The notes beneath the pieces are model-generated. The model did no database searches and was not told where the DNA came from. It saw only the letters and a program-made list of their open reading frames with translations. A stretch of DNA of 40,946 nt, taken from Desulfobacteraceae bacterium CG2_30_51_40. GTDB taxonomy: Bacteria; Desulfobacterota; DSM-4660; Desulfatiglandales; Desulfatiglandaceae. The position numbers and the translations under genes are program-made. The DNA is taken from positions 1-40,946 of the forward strand of contig MNYJ01000106.1 in NCBI GenBank assembly GCA_001874005.1, given 5' to 3'. Every line of letters begins with the position of its first letter. Within the stretch, counting starts at the first letter, position 1. Shown here one piece after another: positions 26,755-33,715 of the stretch.

Positions 26755-27129
26755 TTATCTGACGTGGCACTGGGAGCAATCCACGGGCCCCGAGCCGGAA
26801 TCCTTGTGGCATTCAATACACTGTTTATGCAATGCATCGGATCTCTTGGGAGCGTCACCGGGTTCATTCAAATGACACTCGCTGCAGGCCGAAGGCCGCT
26901 CATCATCCTTGTCAATGTCGTGGTGGCAATCCTTACATCCGTATCCATAACCGTCGGATGAGAAATGCTGCTTGTGATCGAAAAGGACCTTGCCGCCGAT
27001 ATTCTGGAACAATATCCTTACAGGTTGCTCCGGTGCCCGCTGTGGAAAAGCTACGTAAGCCCCTATGCCCACAACCAGCAGCACCACGAGTATCGTGTAA
27101 GCCAGTTTTAGTTCGCCTTTCTTCTCCAT
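26755..27129 (-). CDS. Membrane-anchored tetrahaem cytochrome c (c3/DhcA-like), Rnf-associated
   Basis: A 124-residue protein with an uncleaved-looking N-terminal helix (about 8-27) and a periplasmic domain with four CxxCH haem sites at residues 65, 82, 104 and 118 (CKDCH, CSECH, CIECH, CSQCH). Extra histidines (FDHKQHF, CHHD) could be axial ligands, as in class III cytochromes. In Desulfovibrio and in Methanosarcina acetivorans a multihaem cytochrome gene likewise heads the rnf operon. There it links Rnf to periplasmic or quinone-like carriers. It lies between nuoF (13 bases upstream) and rnfC, tying the formate and Rnf modules together. Confidence 0.92.
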   Translation of the reverse strand: MEKKGELKLAYTILVVLLVVGIGAYVAFPQRAPEQPVRILFQNIGGKVLFDHKQHFSSDGYGYGCKDCHHDIDKDDERPSACSECHLNEPGDAPKRSDALHKQCIECHKDSGSGPVDCSQCHVR

Positions 27130-27142
27130 CTTACAATCTCCG

Positions 27143-28930
27143 TTATGAAATAGCGTCGGCCGGGCAGTTTGTTATACAGGTCATACACTTGATACACTTG
27201 TCCTTGAGTATCAAAGCCGGCTCCTTTTTCTTCCATTCGATGGCCTTTGCCGGGCATCCCTTGAAGCAGATGCCGCACTTTATGCATTTTTCCGGATCAA
27301 CCTCAAACTTGAGCAGCTTCACGCAGCGTTTTGCCGGGCATCTCTTCTCGTAGATGTGCGCCTCATATTCGTGTCGGAAATATCTTAAGGTCGAAAGTAC
27401 CGGATTGGGGCCGGTCTGCCCGAGGCCGCAGAGGGCTGAGTTCTTTATCATGTGACTCAGCTCCTCTAAAAGATCAAGATCTGCCGGCTCGCCCAGGCCT
27501 TGAGTTATCTTTTCAAGGATCTGGAGCATGCGCCTCGTGCCCTCGCGGCACGGGGTGCATTTGCCGCAGGATTCATCCTGGATAAAGTCCATGAAAAAAC
27601 GCGCCATATCCACCATGCAGGTCTGGTCGTTCATCACGATCATACCTCCGGATCCCATTATGGCGCCGACCTTCATGATGGATTCGTAATCAACCGGCGT
27701 GTCAAGGTACTGCTCCGGCACGCATCCTCCGGAAGGCCCCCCGAGCTGAACCGCCTTGAATTTTCTCTTCTTGGGAATACCTCCCCCGATATCGAAGATT
27801 ATCTCCCTGAGGCTTATACCCATCGGGACCTCAACAAGGCCGATGTTGCTGACTGCCCCTGTCAGGGCGAAGACCTTGGTTCCCTTGCTGGTCTCGGTTC
27901 CTATGGAGGCGTACCAGGCCCCTCCGTTTTGAATGATCTGAGCGATGTTCGCATAGGTCTCCACGTTGTTGAGAACTGTGGGCTTCTTCCACAGGCCCTG
28001 CTGGGCCGGGAAAGGAGGCCTTGATCTCGGCATGCCTCTCCTTCCCTCCAGGGACTGCATAAGGGCCGTTTCTTCCCCGCAGACAAACGCCCCCGCCCCC
28101 TTATAGACCTCTATGTCAAAGTCATGGCCGCTTCCCAGGATATCCTTTCCGAGCAGGCCGTAGTTCCTTGCCTGTCTGATGGCTATACCCAGCCTCTTTA
28201 TGGCAAGAGGGTATTCGGCCCTGCAGTAGATGTATCCCTGATGCGCGCCTATGGCCTTGCCTGCGATAATCATGCCTTCCAGCACGGCATGAGGATCGGC
28301 TTCAAGAACGCTCCTGTCCATGAAGGCCCCCGGATCTCCTTCATCCGCGTTACAGAGGGCGTACTTGACGTCTCCCTTTGATCTGCTCGCAAATTCCCAC
28401 TTGAGACCGGTAGGGAATCCTGCTCCCCCGCGGCCTCTGAGACCTGATGTCTTCACCTCCGCTATAATCTGCTCAGGGGTCATCTCAAGGAGCGCCTTTC
28501 CTAATCCGATATAGCCGTCCCTGGCGATATACTCATCAATATTTTCGGGGTCAACCGCCCCTCTGTTCCTGAGGACGATGAGCTTCTGCTTGGAATAAAA
28601 CGGGATGTCGTCCATGCTGGGGATGGTTGCGGCAGAGGCGGGTTCTTTGTAAAAGAGCTTTTTGACGGGTCTGCCCTTGAGGAAATGCTCCTCAACGAGG
28701 TTTGGAATATCCTCAACCTTCAGCTTCTGGTAAAAAATATTGTCCGGCTGAACGATCATTATGGGGCCCTGGGCACAAAAACCGTTGCACCCCGTTTCTA
28801 TGATCCTGATCTCTGTATCAAGCTTTTGGCGGGCAAGTTCCCGCATCAGGGCTTCCTTGATCTGGATGCTGCCCGATGCGCGACAGCCGGTGCCTCCGCA
28901 GAGAAGCAGATCGGTTCTGAATGTGGTCAT
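27143..28930 (-). CDS. nuoF: NuoF/HndC-type diaphorase subunit of NAD/ferredoxin-linked formate dehydrogenase
   Basis: A 595-residue protein. An N-terminal thioredoxin-like 2Fe-2S domain has C11, C16, C48 and C52. The FMN/NADH core has GLRGRGGAGFPTGLKWE (163-179), CNADEGDPG and YKGAGAFVCGEETAL (276-290). The N3-type 4Fe-4S site is C455-C458-C461-C501. The C-terminus adds two ferredoxin clusters (C549-C559 and C579-C589 sets). This layout is that of HndC/HydB/HylB in electron-bifurcating hydrogenases and formate dehydrogenases, where this subunit holds the bifurcating flavin. No hydrogenase large subunit is in the operon, so its partner is the FdhA at 36502. It follows the small 2Fe-2S gene by 106 bases. 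Confidence 0.94.
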   Translation of the reverse strand: MTTFRTDLLLCGGTGCRASGSIQIKEALMRELARQKLDTEIRIIETGCNGFCAQGPIMIVQPDNIFYQKLKVEDIPNLVEEHFLKGRPVKKLFYKEPASAATIPSMDDIPFYSKQKLIVLRNRGAVDPENIDEYIARDGYIGLGKALLEMTPEQIIAEVKTSGLRGRGGAGFPTGLKWEFASRSKGDVKYALCNADEGDPGAFMDRSVLEADPHAVLEGMIIAGKAIGAHQGYIYCRAEYPLAIKRLGIAIRQARNYGLLGKDILGSGHDFDIEVYKGAGAFVCGEETALMQSLEGRRGMPRSRPPFPAQQGLWKKPTVLNNVETYANIAQIIQNGGAWYASIGTETSKGTKVFALTGAVSNIGLVEVPMGISLREIIFDIGGGIPKKRKFKAVQLGGPSGGCVPEQYLDTPVDYESIMKVGAIMGSGGMIVMNDQTCMVDMARFFMDFIQDESCGKCTPCREGTRRMLQILEKITQGLGEPADLDLLEELSHMIKNSALCGLGQTGPNPVLSTLRYFRHEYEAHIYEKRCPAKRCVKLLKFEVDPEKCIKCGICFKGCPAKAIEWKKKEPALILKDKCIKCMTCITNCPADAIS

Positions 28931-29036
28931 GTGTAAGCCTCCTGTAAAAATCCTGTCTTTCCGCAGCCGATCTTACGGCAACCAATAATGAGTTGTCGCG
29001 GCATCAGATGCCTGAGAAACCGTGCTGTAGATTAAA

Positions 29037-29408
29037 CTACTTAACTCTTGCGAGGGCAAAGTCGGTCTGCACTTCTCCGAGAAGGACGTGGCGCTTAAAG
29101 ACCTGCCTCATCCTGTTTCTGTCCATGTGCTGGTAGATTACCGGTTCATTCCCGCTTATCTCCACGGTGACATTGGGCTCGCTGCTGCACATACCCATGC
29201 ACCCGGAGGTGATCACCCTGATATCGGAGCGCTTGGCCTCGGTGACCTCCTGCAGAAGAGCGTCCATAACCTCTCTGGCGCCTGCCGCTATTCCGCATGT
29301 GCCCATGTGAACCGTTACTTTCACGCTGGTTTCCCCTTCACGCAGGGCGGTTGACTTCTTGGCGCTGTCTCTGAGCTTTTTCAAATCTTCGATAGTTAGT
29401 TTTGCCAT
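29037..29408 (-). CDS. Thioredoxin-like 2Fe-2S protein (HndB-like)
   Basis: A 123-residue protein similar to HndB: an N-terminal helix, then HMGTCGIAAGAREVMDALL and SGCMGMCSSEPNVTVE. The cysteines visible are C38, C70 and C74; a fourth ligand of the classical C-x4-C pair is not obvious, so cluster binding may be altered. In Hnd and similar complexes this small subunit sits between the NuoE and NuoF genes. Start codon ATG is at 29408, one base after the stop of the ATPase gene. Confidence 0.85.
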   Translation of the reverse strand: MAKLTIEDLKKLRDSAKKSTALREGETSVKVTVHMGTCGIAAGAREVMDALLQEVTEAKRSDIRVITSGCMGMCSSEPNVTVEISGNEPVIYQHMDRNRMRQVFKRHVLLGEVQTDFALARVK

Positions 29409-29409
29409 A

Positions 29410-29967
29410 TCATTCCTCTTTTATTGCTGTCTTTATCTCGGCAAGGCCTTCCGACATAAATTGCCTTAAAAAACCAATTACTTCCGGATGGGTGATGTCG
29501 CCTCCATCCAGTTGCTTTTTGACCTCTCTGGTGTCCAGCCTGAACCGTTTTCCATCCCTATCATGATCATAGATAAAATCAACGCCCGGGTTGCCCATTA
29601 TGAGACTTATCATTGAACCGGTCATGTCTCCCAGGGGGGCAAGGTCAATATGATCTCTCCTGAAAATTATCTTTACCTCAGTCCCGCACCCCTCCTTCGA
29701 TTCCAGCTGAAAATCGCCGTCGCACCTCTTTGCGGCCTCCTTCATGAGGGACAGGCCCAGTCCGACTCTCCTGGTCGTCCTGGTGGTGTAAAAAGGATCA
29801 AGCACTTTCTGAATCATCTCTTTCGGGATACCCCTCCCGTTGTCTCTTACGCTTATCCTCAACAGGTTGTCTCTAAAGGATTCTTCCACCAGTATCTCTA
29901 GAAGGTCGGCTCCGGCGTTTATACCGTTTTCTGCAATATCAAGTATGTGTAATGCAAGCTCCCTCAC
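29410..29967 (-). CDS. ATP-binding protein, histidine-kinase-like ATPase
   Basis: A 185-residue protein that begins with the N-box (LHILDIAENGINAGA), then DNGRGIPKEM and RRVGLGLSLMKEAAK, i.e. a complete GHKL ATPase domain (about 1-110). A further 70-residue domain follows that I do not recognise. It lacks a His phosphoacceptor domain. Members of this family occur in bifurcating hydrogenase and formate dehydrogenase operons next to PHP and DRTGG genes. Function unproven; it may be a protein kinase acting on a regulator or a chaperone-like ATPase. GTG start with GAGGGAAA before it. Confidence 0.85.
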   Translation of the reverse strand: MRELALHILDIAENGINAGADLLEILVEESFRDNLLRISVRDNGRGIPKEMIQKVLDPFYTTRTTRRVGLGLSLMKEAAKRCDGDFQLESKEGCGTEVKIIFRRDHIDLAPLGDMTGSMISLIMGNPGVDFIYDHDRDGKRFRLDTREVKKQLDGGDITHPEVIGFLRQFMSEGLAEIKTAIKEE

Positions 29968-29998
29968 TTTCCCTCAACCCACATCCCTTCAACCCTCA

Positions 29999-30748
29999 TT
30001 ATCCCTCCAAGGCAGTTTGCGAAACCCTTCTTCCTTCCCTGCCTCCCAGCGCGAGCCTGAGTTCCTCCACGGCAGGCGCCTCCATAAAAAAGGTGGTGTG
30101 CGCAGATCCTATATCCTCGGGAAAATGGGCATCTGAAAAGGACACAATCGTGAATTTCTCGATGCCTGGTATCTCGGCTAAGGCCTTCCGGACCGAGGTG
30201 TGTCGCGAGATCTCGACTGCATCCAGATGGACTTCTTCAGGGAAAAATCCAAGCTGACTCATTATGCTGTAACTCGGACGATCCACATGGGATGCTATGC
30301 TGATTCCCCCAAGGCTGTGGACAGCCTCCACTATTTCATCCAGACCGAGCTGCACGGCTCCGATAAGAAGTCTGTCGTTAAATCCCTCCACCTCATCAAA
30401 CTCGTTGGCAACCACCTGGTCGCCGAAAACCTCAGGCCTGTTGGTGCCGTTCATGTGAGCGTAGATGATATCCTGCAAACGAAGGATCTGCTCCTCGGTA
30501 TCAAAGAAAGCCAGGCTGTGGACCTCTTCTCTTGATGAGATCTCCATGCCCGCAAGTACCGCAAGCCCTTTCTGCCTGCCGGCCCGCATCACCGCTCCGA
30601 CATTTTCAGCGCTGTTATGGTCACACACCGAGATAAGGTCAAGCCCTTTTTCGAGCCCCTTTTCCACAATCGCCCTGGGGCTCATATCCAGTTCCCCGCA
30701 GGGAGAAAGGCATGAGTGAATGTGAAGATCAGCCTTGAAGGCCCTCAA
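29999..30748 (-). CDS. PHP domain metallo-phosphoesterase
   Basis: A 249-residue protein with the full set of PHP metal motifs: DLHIHSCLSPCG near the N-terminus, VCDHNSAENV, GMEISSREEVHSLAFF, ASHVDRPSY and SFSDAHFPED. PHP proteins hydrolyse phosphoesters with three bound metals. The substrate here is unknown; the setting suggests a phosphatase in the operon's regulatory island. It starts with TTG that overlaps the DRTGG stop (TTGA), so translation is coupled. Confidence 0.87.
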   Translation of the reverse strand: MRAFKADLHIHSCLSPCGELDMSPRAIVEKGLEKGLDLISVCDHNSAENVGAVMRAGRQKGLAVLAGMEISSREEVHSLAFFDTEEQILRLQDIIYAHMNGTNRPEVFGDQVVANEFDEVEGFNDRLLIGAVQLGLDEIVEAVHSLGGISIASHVDRPSYSIMSQLGFFPEEVHLDAVEISRHTSVRKALAEIPGIEKFTIVSFSDAHFPEDIGSAHTTFFMEAPAVEELRLALGGREGRRVSQTALEG

Positions 30749-31092
30749 TTTCCTTCACCACCCACCCCCAGGCCATGGAGGATACCGGCGACCTCATAAG
30801 CCGATCTGGCCGAAACCAATAAGGGTATACCCTCCGCTTCGGCCTTCTTGATTGTTTCCTCCTCCGGAATGCGCCCGTTTACAAGGATTATTGCCGCCAG
30901 GTCCTTCAAGACGGCAACCGCCACTATGTTCTGGTGCGACTGCACGGTAAGCCAGAGATAACCTTTTCGGGCATTGGCCATGACATCACTCAACAGATCT
31001 CCGCAGTATCCTCCGAGGACCTCGCGATCCATTCCCATCGGCGATGGTTCAATTTTAAGATCAAGGTGATGAACTATTTCTGACAGCTTCAA
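30745..31092 (-). CDS. DRTGG domain protein (second of two)
   Basis: A 115-residue single-domain protein: SEIVHHLDLKIEPSPMG, GGYCGDLLSDVMANARKGYLW and IILVNGRIPEEETIKKAE are typical of DRTGG proteins. DRTGG domains are found beside CBS domains and phosphotransacetylases and are thought to bind small ligands. It is paralogous to the protein encoded at 32817. TTG start preceded by GGAGGCAGAT. Confidence 0.82.
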   Translation of the reverse strand: MKLSEIVHHLDLKIEPSPMGMDREVLGGYCGDLLSDVMANARKGYLWLTVQSHQNIVAVAVLKDLAAIILVNGRIPEEETIKKAEAEGIPLLVSARSAYEVAGILHGLGVGGEGN

Positions 31093-31109
31093 ATCTGCCT
31101 CCTAAACCA

Positions 31110-32387
31110 CTATCTTATTCTCATTCTGATACACTCTTCAAGCATGGCTCTCCCGTCGGCAACATCTTCCGCAAAACTCCTGCAGCCGGGGGAACCGCAG
31201 AATCCGCACTCCTTACCGGGAAGGCCCTCCATGATCTTTGCTATCTTTTCCTGCCGTTCGATTTCGTGGATGATGCCGGATCTCTTACCTGCCTCCTCCG
31301 GCTGTTGGGGTCTCTTTTCGCTGAAAAACCATCCCTTCCTGTATGCCCTTTCCGCCTGGGCGTATCTGATCCTCTTATCGTGGCTGAACATCCTGGAGAT
31401 ATTCATGACGGTACGCTTTGCCTCATATCTGTCCGCCACCGTAAGCGGCCCTCCGATACAGCCCTCAAGGCATGCCCTGAACTCAAAATATTCAATATCT
31501 CTAAAAAGCCCCATCTCGATTTTTTCAAGATATCTGATGGTCTCAGGAAGGCCTGATACGGCCATATAGTTACCCTCCCCCATCGCGGCTATCTCTCCGC
31601 CGGAGATTCCCCACCCTATCGCAAGGCTGTTGGAGGGGCTTACCGGAGAAGTCTCATCGGGACCCGGAAGATTTCTCTTTACGGATTCAAAGACATCATT
31701 GATACCTATGGCTCCGTCGAGATAGGAGGTCTTGAGAAACATGGGGTTGTTTATGGAGATCATCTTGGCTGAGCATGGAGTTATATGGTAAACGCCGTAA
31801 TCGGTTTTCTTCAACAGATCATCTTTTTCAATGCGGCGCTTCAGTTCTCTGGCGGCAAGTTCTCTTGGCGTGAGAATGGGGCTCAGATTCTTAAGAAGGG
31901 CGGGAAACCTGTAAGCGATAAGCCTGTTGACCACAGGGCAGACCGGGGAGATAAGCGGTCTTGAGGAGTCTTCCTTACCAGATGTCTCCTTGATAAATAT
32001 TTCAAGGGCCACGTTGTATAGGTCAAGAAAATAGGTCTGGTCAAAGACATACTCAAACGTCTTTTGAAGGGCCGCCTGGATATCCTCGGGCAGTACGTCC
32101 TGACCGAACTGAGAGTATAGTACCGGGGACGCGCTTATAACCATATTGGCGGCAGGCGCCTTATAGTCGTCTCTGGTGGTCGTGGCCTTGACCGCTCCGT
32201 GCGGGCACACCCTTATGCATTCACCGCAATCCACACAGGTGCCCACTATCTTTGCGACCTTGAGGCCTCTTACCCTTATGGCCTTTGTGGGACATGCCTT
32301 CATGCAAAGAACGCAACCCACACAGCGTTTTTCGTCTATATGCACATAGTGAAGAGATGTCTTATCAGTCACTTTGCCACCGATCAC
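31110..32387 (-). CDS. HydA-like (group C/D type) iron-sulfur protein, putative redox or H2 sensor
   Basis: A 425-residue protein. Two N-terminal 4Fe-4S sites (C22-C25-C28-C32 and C51-C54-C57-C61) lead into a domain like the C-terminal part of iron-only hydrogenase. The H-cluster motifs survive in altered form: SPVCPVVN (C150) for T-S-C-C-P, TPCSAKM (C205) for M-P-C-x-x-K, and RACLEGCIGGP (C306, C310). All four cluster cysteines remain, but the proton-relay cysteine is valine and the G-G-G is lost. The C-terminus adds an Fe-S domain (C394, C397, C402, C419; ECGFCGSPGC). Such proteins are thought to sense rather than catalyse. GTG start overlaps the upstream ATPase gene (GTGA). Confidence 0.85.
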   Translation of the reverse strand: MIGGKVTDKTSLHYVHIDEKRCVGCVLCMKACPTKAIRVRGLKVAKIVGTCVDCGECIRVCPHGAVKATTTRDDYKAPAANMVISASPVLYSQFGQDVLPEDIQAALQKTFEYVFDQTYFLDLYNVALEIFIKETSGKEDSSRPLISPVCPVVNRLIAYRFPALLKNLSPILTPRELAARELKRRIEKDDLLKKTDYGVYHITPCSAKMISINNPMFLKTSYLDGAIGINDVFESVKRNLPGPDETSPVSPSNSLAIGWGISGGEIAAMGEGNYMAVSGLPETIRYLEKIEMGLFRDIEYFEFRACLEGCIGGPLTVADRYEAKRTVMNISRMFSHDKRIRYAQAERAYRKGWFFSEKRPQQPEEAGKRSGIIHEIERQEKIAKIMEGLPGKECGFCGSPGCRSFAEDVADGRAMLEECIRMRIR

Positions 32388-32803
32388 GCTACAAAACCTA
32401 TCCTTACCTCTGTCCCTTTACCCTTTGCGGAAATCACATCCAGGCTGTCACTGTTTTTCTTGATATTAGGGAGCCCCATTCCAGCGCCGAAGCCCATCTG
32501 CCTTGCTTCTTCAGAGGCGGTGCTGAATCCCTCCTTCATGGCAAGAGAGACGTCCTCTATGCCGGGGCCGCTATCCTTGATAGTTATATTTACATAATCC
32601 TCGCCTATCTCAATGGTCATTACGCCGTCTCCCCCATGCATGACGACGTTCATTTCAGCCTCATAGGCGCAGATGGATACCCTCCTTATTAATTCAGTTG
32701 CGAAACCTATCTTCTTCAGGAGCCCGTGGACTCCCATTGAGATCTCTCCCGCCTTCAGGTAGTCCCTGGCTTTGATGGGATAGCTTTTGGTCAAAATGGC
32801 CAT
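32384..32803 (-). CDS. Anti-sigma-factor-type ATPase (RsbW-like)
   Basis: A 139-residue single-domain GHKL ATPase: N-box CAYEAEMNVVMHGG, then DSGPGIEDV and MGFGAGMGLPNIKKN, ending with GKGTEVRIGFV. It is similar in size and motifs to anti-sigma factor serine kinases. It lies between a DRTGG gene and the HydA-like sensor gene and overlaps the latter. A role in passing a redox signal to a partner is plausible but not shown. Confidence 0.86.
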   Translation of the reverse strand: MAILTKSYPIKARDYLKAGEISMGVHGLLKKIGFATELIRRVSICAYEAEMNVVMHGGDGVMTIEIGEDYVNITIKDSGPGIEDVSLAMKEGFSTASEEARQMGFGAGMGLPNIKKNSDSLDVISAKGKGTEVRIGFVA

Positions 32804-32816
32804 AAGAGTCCTTGCT

Positions 32817-33176
32817 CTACTCCGGGCGTTTCTTTTCCACTCCTCTCAAGCCTGCGCTGAAGAGTCTCCCGCATGCTGTAAACATGGTAAAAGGGGTTGT
32901 CAGAAGCGGCAACCCGTTTTCCCTGGCCTGGTCCTTCATATCATCGTCGGGGATCTTGTCCCTGACCAGAATAAGCGCTGAAGCTCCCGCGATTACCGCC
33001 GTGCGCACCGACTGGATGTTATTGAGCCCGGAGAGGAGAAGCACTCCCTCCTTTGGGCCTCTGAGGATATCGCTCATCAGATCTCCTCCGGCCCCGGCCA
33101 TGATCTCCATGTCAAGCCTATCCTCTCCAGTGGCTACTTGAGCCTTTAATATCCTTTTTACCTCTGAAAGCCTCAT
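32817..33176 (-). CDS. DRTGG domain protein (first of two)
   Basis: A 119-residue protein: SEVKRILKAQVATGEDRLDM, GGDLMSDILRGPKEGVLLL, ALILVRDKIPDDDMKDQA. It is the paralogue of the protein at 30745; the two share the GGDLMSD/GGYCGDLLSD element and the same domain length. It probably binds a small ligand. Start ATG; it lies 35 bases after nuoE. Confidence 0.83.
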   Translation of the reverse strand: MRLSEVKRILKAQVATGEDRLDMEIMAGAGGDLMSDILRGPKEGVLLLSGLNNIQSVRTAVIAGASALILVRDKIPDDDMKDQARENGLPLLTTPFTMFTACGRLFSAGLRGVEKKRPE

Positions 33177-33211
33177 GAAAAATTGCCAGCCTCGTACATA
33201 GCGCCAAAAGA

Positions 33212-33712
33212 TTATTTGTAACGGTTCAGGATATCAACGATTCTTTCGGGCGTTACCCCGCCGTGGGTATCTGAGTCCACCATCACTACCGGGGCAAGGC
33301 CGCACGCCCCCAGGCACCTCACGGACTCAAGGGAAAAACGTCGGTCAGGCATTGTGTTGCCTATCTCTACGTTGAACTCGGATCTGATCCTGTTTACTAT
33401 CTCGTTCATGCCCCTTACGTAGCAGGCGGTGCCCATGCATACCCTGACCGTGTGTCTTCCCTTGGGGATCATGGAAAAAAACGAATAGAAGGTCACCACC
33501 CCATAGACAGTGCTCGCAGGCATGTTGAGGCCCCTTGCTATATATTCCTGGAGTTCAACTGGTAGATACGCCGTTACTCCCTGGCACTCTTCAAGCACAG
33601 GGATAAGACTTCCCGGGGTTCCCCTGTGCCTTGCTATTATCTCGTCCACCCGAGCCATCACTTCCGGGGTTAGGTCCTTGTTTATACTGTATAGATCTTC
33701 TGCGAAGGACAT
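33212..33712 (-). CDS. nuoE: NuoE/HndA-type 2Fe-2S subunit
   Basis: A 166-residue thioredoxin-fold protein of the NADH dehydrogenase 24-kDa family. The 2Fe-2S ligands are C92, C97, C133 and C137 (VCMGTACYVRG and CLGACGLAP). The N-terminal helical part (LIPVLEECQGVTAYLP) is also typical. It begins 3 bases after the fdhA stop with GGAGG upstream. With NuoF at 27143 and FdhA it should form a three-part NAD/ferredoxin formate dehydrogenase. Confidence 0.94.
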   Translation of the reverse strand: MSFAEDLYSINKDLTPEVMARVDEIIARHRGTPGSLIPVLEECQGVTAYLPVELQEYIARGLNMPASTVYGVVTFYSFFSMIPKGRHTVRVCMGTACYVRGMNEIVNRIRSEFNVEIGNTMPDRRFSLESVRCLGACGLAPVVMVDSDTHGGVTPERIVDILNRYK

Positions 33713-33715
33713 CCG

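Noticed and set aside
31110-32387. Catalytic iron-only hydrogenase, making the operon a bifurcating hydrogenase
   Set aside because: The catalytic motifs are degenerate (SPVCP, GCIGGP) and the operon already has FdhA as the catalytic subunit.
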